A DNA stretch of 64,000 nucleotides from an uncultured Clostridia bacterium (GCA_910580105.1 CAJTWN010000006.1:1-64000); one strand, 5' to 3'. Positions 52,265-62,290 are shown, numbered from the stretch's first letter. Numbers and translations: made by a program. Notes: generated from the letters alone by a model not told the origin.

Positions 52265-53281
52265 ATGGTAGTAATTATGAAACCGAAAACAAGTGAAAAG
52301 GATGTACAGAAAATGATTTCTTATGTCAAGGACATGGGGCTTGATGTAATGATTAACAAAGGTGTTGACTGTACAGTGTTGGGTCTTTTGGGCGATACCA
52401 GCCGGATTGATCCGGATACATTGATGCTTAATGTACACGTTGACCGCGTAATGCGGATTGCGGAACCCTTCAAAAAAGCAAGCAGGAAGTTCCATCCCGA
52501 TGATACTGTTGTTAAGGTGGGCAATGTGGAAATCGGAAAAGAAGGGAATTTTACTGTCATTGCAGGTCCTTGTTCTGTTGAGAGTGAGGCGCAGATTATT
52601 GAGGTGGCCGAAGATGTGAAGAAGAGCGGTGCAAAATTGCTCAGAGGCGGTGCATACAAACCCAGAACCTCTCCGTACTCCTTCCAGGGATTGGAGCTTG
52701 AAGGAATTGCGCTTTTGAAAGAAGCGAAGGAGAAAACCGGTCTTCCGATTGTGACGGAGATTATGTCGCCAAACCTGGTTGAGACTTTTGTGGATAACGT
52801 AGACATCATTCAGGTGGGGGCAAGAAATATGCAAAATTTCGATCTTTTGAAAGAATTGGGAAAGACCACCAAACCTATTTTGTTAAAGCGCGGCTTGTCC
52901 TCCACCATTGAAGAGTGGCTGATGTCGGCGGAATATATCTTAGCCGGCGGAAATCCCAATGTCATCCTTTGTGAGCGTGGCATCCGTACCTTCGAGACGT
53001 ACACCAGAAATACCCTGGACTTGAGTGCAATTCCGGCGGTGAAAAGACTCAGCCATCTGCCGGTTGTTGTTGATCCTTCGCATTCAGCGGGGATGAGCTG
53101 GATGGTTGAACCCCTCTCAATGGCGGCAATGGCAGTTGGTGCGGATGGTTTGATTATTGAAGTGCATAATTGTCCGGAAAAGGCGCTTTGCGACGGCGCA
53201 CAGTCATTAAATCCCAAACAGTTTGATTCCCTGATGAAAAAGATGAAGGGGATTGGCGCGAATATTGAAAAGAAGATATAG
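52265..53281 (+). CDS. aroF: DAHP synthase, type I-beta
   Basis: A 338-residue enzyme that joins PEP and erythrose 4-phosphate, the first step of the shikimate pathway. An N-terminal ferredoxin-like regulatory domain (about 1-70) precedes the barrel (about 75-335) with VIAGPCSVES, RGGAYKPRTSPYSFQG, LLKRG and VVDPSHSAG. The ferredoxin-like domain is the feedback site for Phe/Tyr in this class. AGGAGG lies 9 nt before ATG 52265. First gene of the operon. Confidence 0.95.
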   Translation: MVVIMKPKTSEKDVQKMISYVKDMGLDVMINKGVDCTVLGLLGDTSRIDPDTLMLNVHVDRVMRIAEPFKKASRKFHPDDTVVKVGNVEIGKEGNFTVIAGPCSVESEAQIIEVAEDVKKSGAKLLRGGAYKPRTSPYSFQGLELEGIALLKEAKEKTGLPIVTEIMSPNLVETFVDNVDIIQVGARNMQNFDLLKELGKTTKPILLKRGLSSTIEEWLMSAEYILAGGNPNVILCERGIRTFETYTRNTLDLSAIPAVKRLSHLPVVVDPSHSAGMSWMVEPLSMAAMAVGADGLIIEVHNCPEKALCDGAQSLNPKQFDSLMKKMKGIGANIEKKI

Positions 53282-53289
53282 GTGATGAT

Positions 53290-54153
53290 ATGGAAAGCGG
53301 TTTTAAAATAGCGGTTATTGGTCTTGGAATGATTGGCGGCTCGATGGCTTATGCCCTGCGCGGATTTCGCAGTGCTGAAATTATTGGATGCGACATCAAT
53401 AAAGCAGTATGCAGACAGGCTGTAAAAAACAAGGCGGTTCATAGGGCAACCGTGGATGCAGGTGAAGCGATGGAGGGTGCAGATTTGATTATTCTCTGCA
53501 CCTATCCGGACAGCATACCCAAACTCATTGCGGAAAATGCAAAACATATCAAGTCGGGTGCAGTTGTGACCGATGTCTGTGGTGTGAAAACAAAGCTGTC
53601 TGAAGACATCTGTGCAGTACTTCCGCCGCAGGTTGATTATGTCGGCGGACATCCGATGGCAGGGAAAGAGGTAGAAGGGTTTGAAAATGCGTCGCCGGAA
53701 CTATTTTGGATGACAGGATTTATTGTTACGCCGGTGGAAAGTTCCAAACCGGAAAGTATTGCCCTTATCCGGGAAATGGCACACTTTATTGGTGCGACGA
53801 GGATAACAGAGAGTTCGCCCCGGGAGCATGACAGAGTGATTGCCTATACCAGTGATTTGATGCACATTGCCGCTTCTGCCCTGTGTTTGGACTATCCCGA
53901 AGAGATGAACCGGGCGTATACAGCCGGGGCCTTTCGGGATTGTACCCGTGTAGCAAACATCAATCCTGCATTATGGACAGAGCTGTTTATGGAAAATGCG
54001 GAATTTACTCTGTCAGAAATTGATCGGTTGATGGGGAGCCTTGGACGGCTGCGGCAGGCGATATTCCAAAGAGATGAACAGGAAATAACCCGGCTTTTGG
54101 AGAAGGTGCGCCAAAATAAACTTGCTATGCAGAAAAAAGAACCGCAGTTATAA
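53290..54153 (+). CDS. tyrA: Prephenate dehydrogenase
   Basis: A 287-residue NAD(P)-dependent enzyme that makes 4-hydroxyphenylpyruvate. The Rossmann motif is GLGMIGGSMA; the prephenate site includes VGGHPMAGKE and SPREHDRVIAYTSDLMHIAA. It has no ACT domain, so feedback by tyrosine must act elsewhere. Confidence 0.93.
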   Translation: MESGFKIAVIGLGMIGGSMAYALRGFRSAEIIGCDINKAVCRQAVKNKAVHRATVDAGEAMEGADLIILCTYPDSIPKLIAENAKHIKSGAVVTDVCGVKTKLSEDICAVLPPQVDYVGGHPMAGKEVEGFENASPELFWMTGFIVTPVESSKPESIALIREMAHFIGATRITESSPREHDRVIAYTSDLMHIAASALCLDYPEEMNRAYTAGAFRDCTRVANINPALWTELFMENAEFTLSEIDRLMGSLGRLRQAIFQRDEQEITRLLEKVRQNKLAMQKKEPQL

Positions 54154-54200
54154 AGACAGATACCGAAAAATTTAAAGAAATTGGAAAGGAAGCGGAATAG

Positions 54201-55247
54201 ATGAAGACCTTATGCGTGAATCTCCCCGGAAGGGCCTATAATATTCATATTGGAGAAGGAATATTGCAGCAGGCGGGGACATATCTTCGAAAGGTGTTTG
54301 ACGGACAGAAAATTGCAGTAGTGACCGACAGCAATGTCGCGCCCCTTTATGCAGAACAGTTGGAAAACAGCCTTACCCAGGCCGGATATGATATACACCG
54401 TATCACCATTCCGGCAGGAGAAGAGAGCAAATCCCATGAAATGCTTCTGCGGCTTTATCATGAAATGCTTAACTTTGGGCTGACCCGTACGGACTTGATT
54501 ATTGCATTGGGCGGCGGTGTGGTTGGTGACCTGACCGGGTTTGCGGCTTCTACTTTGCTGCGCGGAATTCCTTTTGTGCAGATACCAACCACCTTACTGG
54601 CGCAGGTGGATTCCAGCGTTGGCGGTAAGGTGGCGGTCAACCTGCCGGAAGGGAAAAATTTGGTCGGGTCTTTCTATCAGCCGAAAATGGTGTTGATTGA
54701 TCCGGTATGTCTCAGAACTTTGGATAATCGTGTTTTGGCGGATGGCATGGCAGAAGTGATTAAGTATGGCGCAATTTGTGATAAAGATTTGTTCGCAATG
54801 CTGGAAAATATAAAAAATGTTGAGGAACTGTTTGCAAAAATCACAGAAATCATATATACTTGTTGTGATATTAAACGTCGGGTTGTAGAAGAGGATGAAA
54901 TGGATACCGGCGGCCGGATGATTTTGAACTTTGGACATACCTTTGGACACGCAATTGAAAAATATTTTGGTTATGGAACTTATACCCATGGAGAAGCGGT
55001 TGCTGTTGGAATGTGTATGGCTTGTGCCTATGGGGAGAAGATAGGATTGACACCGTCCGGAACGGAGGAGCGGATGAAGGAAATACTGAAAAATTATCAG
55101 CTTCCTGTTCAGGTGGATATGCCAAAAGATGCCTTTGTATCTGCGATGGCTGTGGATAAAAAAGGCGAGGGCAGCAGGATTAATTTGATTTTGCTGGAAG
55201 AAATCGGAAGGGTTTGTATCAGAAAGATTGATAAAAAAGATTTTTAA
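54201..55247 (+). CDS. aroB: 3-dehydroquinate synthase
   Basis: A 348-residue NAD- and metal-dependent enzyme for the second shikimate step. Family motifs: IALGGGVVGDLTGFAAST, PTTLLAQVDSSVGGKVAVN, LADGMAEVIKYG and the metal His in NFGHTFGHAIE with HGEAVAVGM. Confidence 0.95.
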   Translation: MKTLCVNLPGRAYNIHIGEGILQQAGTYLRKVFDGQKIAVVTDSNVAPLYAEQLENSLTQAGYDIHRITIPAGEESKSHEMLLRLYHEMLNFGLTRTDLIIALGGGVVGDLTGFAASTLLRGIPFVQIPTTLLAQVDSSVGGKVAVNLPEGKNLVGSFYQPKMVLIDPVCLRTLDNRVLADGMAEVIKYGAICDKDLFAMLENIKNVEELFAKITEIIYTCCDIKRRVVEEDEMDTGGRMILNFGHTFGHAIEKYFGYGTYTHGEAVAVGMCMACAYGEKIGLTPSGTEERMKEILKNYQLPVQVDMPKDAFVSAMAVDKKGEGSRINLILLEEIGRVCIRKIDKKDF

Positions 55248-55266
55248 GGAATAAGGAGGCAGCAGG

Positions 55267-56547
55267 ATGGACTATATCAGCATCGGTTCACAAATGTTAA
55301 AAGGAGAGGTTGCGGTTCCTCCGTCCAAAAGTGTTGCCCATCGGGCAATCATCGCGGCGGCGCTTTCGGGTGGAAAATGTGTACTCCATCATGTTGCGGA
55401 GTCAAAAGATATTGGAGCGACCCTCTCCTGTATGGGCGCTTTGGGGACGAAGCATCATTTGAATATCAGCAAAATGGAGTTGGTGCTGGAACCCAAAAAG
55501 ACATACCATATGCCCCAAGAACTGGTGCTGGATTGTTGTGAAAGTGGTTCTACTCTGCGCTTTTTAATGCCCCTTGCGTTGGTGTTTGGCCAAAATGTAA
55601 GGTTTTTGGGGCAGGGGCGGCTGATGCAGCGGCCGCAAAAGCCGTATTTTGATCTGTTTGATGAAAAGGGAATTCGTTATAAGACAGGTACAAATGAAAT
55701 TCAGCTTTCCGGCAAATTAGAAGCCGGAACCTTCCGGCTGCCCGGTGATGTCAGCTCGCAGTTTATAACAGGCCTTTTGTTTGCGCTTCCTCTTTTGGAA
55801 GGAGATAGTGAAATTGTGCTGACTTCAGAACTGGAGTCGAAGGGATATGTGGACTTGACGCTGGATGTGCTGAAAGATTTTGGAATTACAGTTTTTTGTG
55901 ACGAATATAAAAGATTTGTGGTTAAGGGCGGTCAAACATATAAACCCAAGGACTATACGGTGGAGAGTGACTATTCCCAGGCGGCGTTTTTTCTGGTTGC
56001 CGGTGCGATTGGCTGTGATGTTACCTGTTTGAATCTTCGGAAGGAGAGCTTGCAGGGAGATAAGAAAATTCTGGAGCTTATAACAGCCGCCGGCGGTGAG
56101 ATTGAATATACCGAAGGTGGTGGAATACGGGCAAGGCGTACCGATGTGATGCATGGTATCTGTATAGATGCGCGGGATATTCCGGATTTGGTGCCGATCC
56201 TGGCAGTTCTTTGTACTTTTTGTAGGGGAGAGAGCCGGATCATCAATGCCGGCAGACTGCGGTTCAAAGAAAGTGACCGCTTGGCTGCGATTTCATCTGA
56301 ACTCCGGCAGCTTGGCGTCGAAGTGATTGAAGGCGGAGATTATCTGCGCATTATTGGCCGTGATTTGGTGACCGGCAATACGACTTCTGCCTGGAATGAC
56401 CATCGGATTGCGATGGCGATTGCTATTGCGGCAACCCGGTGTGAGGGAAAGGTTGGTATTGTTGGTGCAAAAGAGGCAGTGAAAAAGTCGTATCCGGACT
56501 TTTTTGAGGTATATGCGGCTTTGGCAGAAAACGGACAGAGGAGTTGA
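55267..56547 (+). CDS. aroA: EPSP synthase
   Basis: A 426-residue enzyme that adds enolpyruvate to shikimate 3-phosphate. PPSKSVAHRAIIAAALSGG and SGSTLRFLMPLAL are the substrate loops; RFKESDRLAAI and WNDHRIAMAIAIA close the site. The loop position corresponding to Gly96 in E. coli AroA can only be settled by alignment. Overlaps no neighbour; aroC starts 7 nt after it. Confidence 0.95.
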   Translation: MDYISIGSQMLKGEVAVPPSKSVAHRAIIAAALSGGKCVLHHVAESKDIGATLSCMGALGTKHHLNISKMELVLEPKKTYHMPQELVLDCCESGSTLRFLMPLALVFGQNVRFLGQGRLMQRPQKPYFDLFDEKGIRYKTGTNEIQLSGKLEAGTFRLPGDVSSQFITGLLFALPLLEGDSEIVLTSELESKGYVDLTLDVLKDFGITVFCDEYKRFVVKGGQTYKPKDYTVESDYSQAAFFLVAGAIGCDVTCLNLRKESLQGDKKILELITAAGGEIEYTEGGGIRARRTDVMHGICIDARDIPDLVPILAVLCTFCRGESRIINAGRLRFKESDRLAAISSELRQLGVEVIEGGDYLRIIGRDLVTGNTTSAWNDHRIAMAIAIAATRCEGKVGIVGAKEAVKKSYPDFFEVYAALAENGQRS

Positions 56548-56554
56548 ATTGAAA

Positions 56555-57643
56555 ATGAATACCTGGGGTGAAAAAATAAAAATCAGTATTTTTGGTGAGT
56601 CACATGGGGCGGCAGTTGGTATTGTATTGGATGGCATCCCATCCGGTGTGGAACTTGATCTCGAGGAAATCAAAAGGGAGATGCAGCGCAGGGCACCTGG
56701 GCGAAATTCCATATCAACACCGCGTGCAGAGGCAGATGAGGTGAAAATCCTGTCTGGTTTTTTTGATGGGAAAACGACAGGAACCCCCCTTGCCGGGATG
56801 ATTTTAAATACGAATACCATTTCGAAGCATTATCAAAAAGAATTGGTGCGGCCGGGCCATGCGGATTATACCGGATTTATGCGCTATGGCATGAGTCATG
56901 ATTACCGCGGCGGGGGGCATTTTTCCGGGCGTTTAACGGCGCCGCTTGTGTTTGCGGGGGCGGTTGCCAAACAGGTGGTGGCGGCCTATGGCGTGACGGT
57001 TGGCGCACATATATTGCGTATCGGTGAATTTTGGGATACTGCTTTTGACGCAGTACAGGTGGATGCAGAACAATTGCGCACCCTTTGGCAGAAGGAGTTT
57101 CCGGTGCTGGATTGGCAGACCGGGGACAAAATGCAGAGAGAAATTGTCCGTCAGCGTGATCAGCTGAATTCTATTGGAGGTATTGTAGAATGTGCGGTTG
57201 TTGGGATGCCTCCAGGACTGGGGGCGCCGTTTTTCGGTTCGGTAGAAAGCCGGATTTCGTCCATGATGTTCTCTGTTCCTGCTGTGAAAGGAATTGAGTT
57301 TGGCGCTGGCTTTGGTTTTGCAGAGATGACAGGAAAAGAGGCCAATGACGAATTTTATATGAAAGATGGCTGTGTGAAAACGTATACCAATCATAACGCA
57401 GGTATCAATGGCGGTATTACCAACGGTATGCCTGTGGTCTTTAAAGCGGTGGTTAAACCTACTGCGTCTATTGCACAAAAACAGCGGACAGTGGACATTG
57501 AAAAGATGAAGGATGCAGAGATCGAAGTTCATGGTCGGCACGACCCCTGTATCACTCATCGGGCGGCAGTGGTTATTGAAGCGGCGACAGCACTTGTTAT
57601 GCTGGATTTATTATTGGACAATGGAGCGGAGGGAATAAGGTGA
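56555..57643 (+). CDS. aroC: Chorismate synthase
   Basis: A 362-residue FMN-dependent enzyme. Signatures: FGESHGAAVGIVLDGIP, RRAPGRNSISTPRAE, GHADYTGFMRYG, DYRGGGHFSGRLTAPLV and the C-terminal GRHDPCITHRAAVVIEA. ATG 56555 follows GAGGAG; its stop overlaps the GTG start of pheA. Confidence 0.95.
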   Translation: MNTWGEKIKISIFGESHGAAVGIVLDGIPSGVELDLEEIKREMQRRAPGRNSISTPRAEADEVKILSGFFDGKTTGTPLAGMILNTNTISKHYQKELVRPGHADYTGFMRYGMSHDYRGGGHFSGRLTAPLVFAGAVAKQVVAAYGVTVGAHILRIGEFWDTAFDAVQVDAEQLRTLWQKEFPVLDWQTGDKMQREIVRQRDQLNSIGGIVECAVVGMPPGLGAPFFGSVESRISSMMFSVPAVKGIEFGAGFGFAEMTGKEANDEFYMKDGCVKTYTNHNAGINGGITNGMPVVFKAVVKPTASIAQKQRTVDIEKMKDAEIEVHGRHDPCITHRAAVVIEAATALVMLDLLLDNGAEGIR

Positions 57644-58794
57644 ACGAATTAGATGAACTGCGGCAGAAAATTGATGCCATCGACCAACAGCTTCTGCCGC
57701 TCTTTCTTGAGCGGATGGAAATTTGCAGTCAGGTTGCCGATTACAAACGTAAGGTGGGAATGGAGGTTTTGGATGCCGGCAGGGAACGGCGGATCTTGGA
57801 AAATAAAATGCAGCTGGTGGAAGGCGAGCGAGAGAAGAATGAGGTATATGAGTTTTATCATGCGATCATGTCCATCAGTCGTGCAAGACAGGCGGGAGAA
57901 CTGGAGGAAAATTCCCGGAAACAAAAGGTGAAGGAAATTTTTCAGCCGGTAGCGCCGGTGGAAAGTCCCACGGTAGTCTTCCAGGGAAGTCCGGGCGCTT
58001 ACAGCGAAGAGGCCGCGGTTAGTTTTTTTGGTGAAGAGACCAACCGGTTCTGTGTAAAGACCTTTGCGGATGCCTTTGAAGCATTGAAGACGGAGCAGGC
58101 CGATTATGCAGTTCTTCCCATTGAAAATTCGTATTCCGGAACGATTGTAGAAAACATGGATCTTTTGGAAAAGTATAGTTACTTTATTGTTGGTGAGATA
58201 AATATTCCGATTCGTCATTATTTGATGGGTCTGCCAGGAACAAAGCTCAGTGATATACAAAAGGTCTATTCTCATGAACAGGGAATTATTCAAAGCAGCC
58301 GTTTTTTGAAATCGATGCCGGATGTTACCTGTGAGGCCTATTATAACACGGCAATGAGTGCAAAACTGGTGGCAGAGTCAGGAGATAAACATTTGGCGGC
58401 TGTAGCCGGAAAACGAAATGCGAAGCTTTATGGTCTTTCCATTTTGGCAGAGAATATTCAGGATAGTGACAAAAACACCACCCGGTTTGTGGTGGTTGCC
58501 AAAAAGCCTCAGTGTGATACAGCGTGTGATAAAGTCAGTTGTGTTTTCACCCTGCGCCACGAAAGCGGTGAACTGCACCGCGTACTTGCTATGTTTGCCC
58601 ATGGGGGGCTGAACCTGATAAAATTGGAATCCCGGCCCATTCATCATCGGAATTTTGAGTATATGTTTTTTGTGGATTATACAGGAAACCTTTTGGATAA
58701 CCATGTGGCAGAAATCACAGATAATGTCATTGTAGGGACGCAGGCATTCAAATTGTTGGGGAACTATAAGTCATGTGAAGACAAGGGTGAGTGA
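57640..58794 (+). CDS. pheA: Bifunctional chorismate mutase/prephenate dehydratase
   Basis: A 384-residue P-protein: AroQ-type chorismate mutase (about 1-85, DELRQKIDAIDQQLLPLFLERM), prephenate dehydratase (about 110-290, VFQGSPGAYSEEAAVSFFG, LPIENSYSGTI, NTTRFVVVAKK) and an ACT domain (about 300-380, with ESRPIHHRNFEYMFFVDY, the ESRP phenylalanine-binding motif). It makes phenylpyruvate and should be inhibited by Phe. It starts with GTG 57640 coupled to aroC. Confidence 0.95.
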   Translation: MNELDELRQKIDAIDQQLLPLFLERMEICSQVADYKRKVGMEVLDAGRERRILENKMQLVEGEREKNEVYEFYHAIMSISRARQAGELEENSRKQKVKEIFQPVAPVESPTVVFQGSPGAYSEEAAVSFFGEETNRFCVKTFADAFEALKTEQADYAVLPIENSYSGTIVENMDLLEKYSYFIVGEINIPIRHYLMGLPGTKLSDIQKVYSHEQGIIQSSRFLKSMPDVTCEAYYNTAMSAKLVAESGDKHLAAVAGKRNAKLYGLSILAENIQDSDKNTTRFVVVAKKPQCDTACDKVSCVFTLRHESGELHRVLAMFAHGGLNLIKLESRPIHHRNFEYMFFVDYTGNLLDNHVAEITDNVIVGTQAFKLLGNYKSCEDKGE

Positions 58795-58796
58795 TG

Positions 58797-59288
58797 ATGC
58801 AGATTATATTAATTGGTATGCCGGGCTGTGGAAAGACGACGGTAGGAAGACTGTTGGCCAATCGGTGCGGTTATGCTTTTTTAGATTTGGATACAGAAAT
58901 TGAACGGGATGCCAAACGGAAAATATCAGAAATCTTTGCCAAAGAAGGGGAAGATACTTTTCGTGCAATGGAAACAGCTGTGCTTAAAAAAGCATTGTTG
59001 AAAGAAAAAACTGTGATATCGACGGGCGGCGGAATTATTGTTCGCGAGGAAAACCGGAAGTTGATGCAGGAAAAGGGGACGGTGGTTTTTTTGGACAGGC
59101 CCCTTGAAAAGATACTTTCCGATGTGGATATACAGGAACGTCCGCTGCTGGCAGAGGGAAAAGAGAAGGTGAAATTGCTCTATAATCAGCGGTACGACAA
59201 CTATTGTAAGACGGCGGCGATCAGAATTCTGAACGATTTGGATGCGGAAACAGCAGTTGTACAGATATGTCAGGCTTTGGGCCTGTGA
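58797..59288 (+). CDS. aroK: Shikimate kinase
   Basis: A 163-residue P-loop kinase that makes shikimate 3-phosphate. Walker A GMPGCGKTTVG, DLDTEIERDAKRKISEIFA and STGGGIIVREENR are diagnostic. GTG 58791, ATG 58794 and ATG 58797 are all possible; 58797 has the best distance from AAGGGTGA. pheA ends at 58794. Confidence 0.93.
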   Translation: MQIILIGMPGCGKTTVGRLLANRCGYAFLDLDTEIERDAKRKISEIFAKEGEDTFRAMETAVLKKALLKEKTVISTGGGIIVREENRKLMQEKGTVVFLDRPLEKILSDVDIQERPLLAEGKEKVKLLYNQRYDNYCKTAAIRILNDLDAETAVVQICQALGL

Positions 59289-59301
59289 AGGAGGAAAATA
59301 A

Positions 59302-59742
59302 ATGACAATCACAGTAATTAACGGACCGAATATCAACATGCTTGGCGTACGGGAACCGGGCGTATACGGAGAAAAAAATTATGCAGATTTAGAAGCGTAT
59401 ATTGAAACCTATGCAGAGGAGAAAGGAGCAGAGGCCATTGTCCTTCAAAGCAACAGTGAAGGAGAAATCATTGATTTCATCCACCATGCAATGGGGAGCT
59501 GTGACGCAATTGTTATCAACCCCGGTGCATATACCCATTATAGCTATGCCATTTATGATGCGCTTTTGGCAGTGGGATTACCGGCGGTGGAAGTACATAT
59601 CAGTAACATTCATAAACGGGATGCGTTCCGGCATAAGTCGGTGACGGCGCCGGCTTGTATTGGTCAGATTTGCGGTCTGGGATTCCGCGGCTATACCCTG
59701 GCAATTGATTATTTGCTGGAGGAGGCAGATACCAATGATTAA
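59302..59742 (+). CDS. aroQ: 3-dehydroquinate dehydratase, type II
   Basis: A 146-residue dodecamer-forming type II enzyme. INGPNINMLGVREPGVYG, QSNSEGEIIDFIH, INPGAYTHYSYAIYDAL, VEVHISNIHKRDAFR and the lid motif are complete. It overlaps aroE by 8 bases. Confidence 0.95.
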   Translation: MTITVINGPNINMLGVREPGVYGEKNYADLEAYIETYAEEKGAEAIVLQSNSEGEIIDFIHHAMGSCDAIVINPGAYTHYSYAIYDALLAVGLPAVEVHISNIHKRDAFRHKSVTAPACIGQICGLGFRGYTLAIDYLLEEADTND

Positions 59743-60598
59743 GCTGGCGGTCATTGGAGATCCAATTGCACATAGCCTTTCCCCACAGGTGCACAGTGCA
59801 GCGCTGGATGCAATCGGTATTCCGTATACCTATGAGAAAGTACAGGTCAAAAAAGGAGAACTTTCCTCTTTCCTGGATTATGCAAGAGAGCAAGGAATTG
59901 ATGGATTTAATCTTACTATGCCGCATAAGGTGGATATTCTTCCCTATTTATCTTTTATTGATAAGGAAGCAGAACGTTATGGCGCGGTAAATACGGTTGC
60001 TGTTCGGGGAGAGAAGCTTTATGGTTATAATACGGACGCTGATGGATATATGGCGTCTTTGTATATGCAGGGCTGGCGGCCGGAGGATAAAAATGTTGTG
60101 ATTTTGGGTGCCGGCGGTGTGGTGCGTACTCTTGCGCGAAAAATGGCGTATGAAGGGGCAAAAAAGGTCACATTGCTCAACCGGACGGTGGAAAAGGCCC
60201 GGGAAATTTGTCAGGAGATTGCCATGCAGGAAAATGCGGAGTGCCAATATGATGTGTTGACGCCGGAGACATTGCGGCGGTATATGGGCGATTGCGATCT
60301 TTTAATGAATGGAACGCCCCTTGGTATGGAGGGAATTGCACAGGATTTTCCGGATTTCTCCTTTTTGGATGAGATGAAAACGAGTGCCATGGTTTCTGAT
60401 TTGATTTATCGTCCGGCAAAAACCAATCTGCTGCAAAGAGCCGAGAAGAGCGGTCTTTGTATTCAAAATGGTCTGGGAATGCTGATTTGTCAGGGACTTT
60501 TGGCAGATCAGATTTATACCGGGATGTCATTTGATATGCAAAAAGTATTTACCATTGTGGAAGAGAAACTTTGTTTGTCCGGGGAGAATGTAAGATGA
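59735..60598 (+). CDS. aroE: Shikimate dehydrogenase
   Basis: A 287-residue NADP-dependent enzyme that reduces 3-dehydroshikimate. The substrate motif is GDPIAHSLSPQVHSAAL with NLTMPHKVDI, the cofactor loop is LGAGGVVRTLARKM and the C-terminal NGLGMLICQGLLAD is present. ATG 59735 lies inside the end of aroQ after GAGGAGG. The next gene overlaps its stop (ATGA). Confidence 0.94.
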   Translation: MIKLAVIGDPIAHSLSPQVHSAALDAIGIPYTYEKVQVKKGELSSFLDYAREQGIDGFNLTMPHKVDILPYLSFIDKEAERYGAVNTVAVRGEKLYGYNTDADGYMASLYMQGWRPEDKNVVILGAGGVVRTLARKMAYEGAKKVTLLNRTVEKAREICQEIAMQENAECQYDVLTPETLRRYMGDCDLLMNGTPLGMEGIAQDFPDFSFLDEMKTSAMVSDLIYRPAKTNLLQRAEKSGLCIQNGLGMLICQGLLADQIYTGMSFDMQKVFTIVEEKLCLSGENVR

Positions 60599-61569
60599 AG
60601 CGTTTGCTGTGTTTGCTGATCATAGTTATTTCTTTACAAAGCTTTTTACCTGTTGTTGCTGCTGAAGAAATTTCGGTGCTTTGCAACGGAAAAAAAATTA
60701 TTTTTGATGTGCCGCCTGTAATGGAGGGAGACCGCGTGTTGGTACCCTTTCGCAAAATTTTTGAAGCAATAGGGGCAGTGGTAACGTGGGAAGAGCCTGT
60801 AGCAATAGCTGAATTGAACGGAAACAGAATACAGGTGACCCTTGACAGGTATGTAATGCAGAAAAATGGAGCATATATTTTTTTGGATGTACCGGCGAAG
60901 CTCTGTCGTGACCGGACAATGGTGCCTGTACGTGCGGTGGCCGAAGGGCTGGGAGCAGAGGTGGAGTGGCAGGAAAATACACAGACGGTGATCATCTCTG
61001 TGCCGGATAAAGCAAGTGAGAAGCCGGCGGATTTTCCTGGATTCCCGGAAGTACCGGATTTTGCTGAGGTGATTGAAGGCGTACAGCTGGTGTCTTCCGT
61101 TGCCTATGGCGGCGGAAAATTATACCGTGTGTCGGATAGGAAAGTAGCATTGGAAGATTACGGCAAGAGTTTAAAGAAGTTGGGATTTGTTGCGGAGGAG
61201 AAAGAAGAATATACCTGCTATCAAAAGAACGATGTCAAAGTTTTGACTGGAATGTATCAGGAATATGTCTTGATTGTATTGCAGCGAACCGATGAATCGG
61301 TAAAGGTTTTATATTTTAAAAATCATCCGGAGATCCCTGATTTTGGCGCTTGTTTCTCAGTTCCGGTTTTAGAGGAAACGGGAAATAGTGTAACTTATGA
61401 TATGTTCTCTATTGAACTTTCTGCCCTTGATCAATATTTCCAGTTGCTTGCAAAGGAAGGATTTCGATGTATCCTGCGTGAAAATGGGGATATTTATTGT
61501 GTGAAGGCAGAAACAGAGATGGTTGTCTCTTATAAGGAAGGTCAATTGTGTATGCAGTGGCTGGAATAA
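60595..61569 (+). CDS. Secreted copper-amine-oxidase-N domain protein
   Basis: A 324-residue exported protein with a signal peptide (about 1-22, cleavage near VVAAEE). Residues about 25-135 form a copper amine oxidase N-terminal-like domain with VLVPFRKIFEAIGAVVTW and MVPVRAVAEGLGAEVEW, the same module as the C-terminus of the GH5 protein at 36417-38330. Residues 150-324 match nothing I know. It is coupled to aroE by a 4-base overlap, so it is translated with the aromatic operon, though no metabolic role is evident. Confidence 0.8.
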   Translation: MKRLLCLLIIVISLQSFLPVVAAEEISVLCNGKKIIFDVPPVMEGDRVLVPFRKIFEAIGAVVTWEEPVAIAELNGNRIQVTLDRYVMQKNGAYIFLDVPAKLCRDRTMVPVRAVAEGLGAEVEWQENTQTVIISVPDKASEKPADFPGFPEVPDFAEVIEGVQLVSSVAYGGGKLYRVSDRKVALEDYGKSLKKLGFVAEEKEEYTCYQKNDVKVLTGMYQEYVLIVLQRTDESVKVLYFKNHPEIPDFGACFSVPVLEETGNSVTYDMFSIELSALDQYFQLLAKEGFRCILRENGDIYCVKAETEMVVSYKEGQLCMQWLE

Positions 61570-61605
61570 TGGGAATACAATACCTTTAGGGTTCAATCAT
61601 TTTAT

Positions 61606-61790
61606 TTGAATGATCCGGGCGGCCACATGAGGCCGCCCCTACGATTTTACCGAATGATTATTTTTTATCCATTTTATTTGAATGATCCGGGCGGCCACAC
61701 GGGGCCGCCCCTACGGTTTTACCGAATGATTATTTTTCATCCATTTTATTTGAATAATCCGGGCGGCCACACGGGGCCGCCCCTACGGGT
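61606..61790 (+). repeat. 72-bp tandem repeat, three units, forward
   Basis: The palindrome GGGCGGCCAC..GGCCGCCCCTACG starts at 61617, 61689 and 61761, exactly 72 bp apart. Linkers read TTTTACCGAATGATTATTTT then CCATTTTATTTGAATGATCC. Open frames here are by-products of the period being divisible by three. Confidence 0.9.
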
Positions 61791-61910
61791 ATCCGGTTAC
61801 ATATTTTGACGGTTCTACAATCTTATCTTCTTTTATCTGAATTTTGTGATTTGGTATTTGCATTCCTAATATATCCGTTTGTTGTTATTGTTATAAACCA
61901 ATCCACAATT

Positions 61911-62290
61911 CCCGTAGGGGCGACCCCATGTGGTCGCCCGGTTCGGAATGACGGCCGCCGGTTCGGTTGAATGTCCGCACGGTGGGAAATGTAATTATCG
62001 TTTTGCATATCCATCATCCGTTTTCCCGTAGGGGCGACCCTATGTGGTCGCCCGATTCGGAATGATGGACACCGGTTCGGTTACATGTCCGCATGTTGGG
62101 AAATATAATTATCGTTTTGCATATCCATCATCCGTTTTCCCGTAGGGGCGACCCTATGTGGTCGCCCGGTTCGGAATGACGGCCGCCGGTTCGGTTGAAT
62201 GTCCGCACGTTGGGAAATATAATTATCGTTTTGCATATCCATCGTCCGTTTACCCGTAGGGGCAGGGCTCTGCTCTGCCCGATTCCATTT
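61911..62290. repeat. 114-bp tandem repeat, three units plus a cap, opposite orientation
   Basis: CCCGTAGGGGC starts at 61911, 62025, 62139 and 62253, exactly 114 bp apart. Each of the first three heads a GGGGCGACC..GGTCGCCC palindrome, which is the reverse complement of the family in the flanking 72-bp arrays. Linkers hold CGGTTCGG, TGTCCGCA and AATTATCGTTTTGCATATCC. The last copy has GGGGCAG..CTGCCC instead. Confidence 0.9.
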
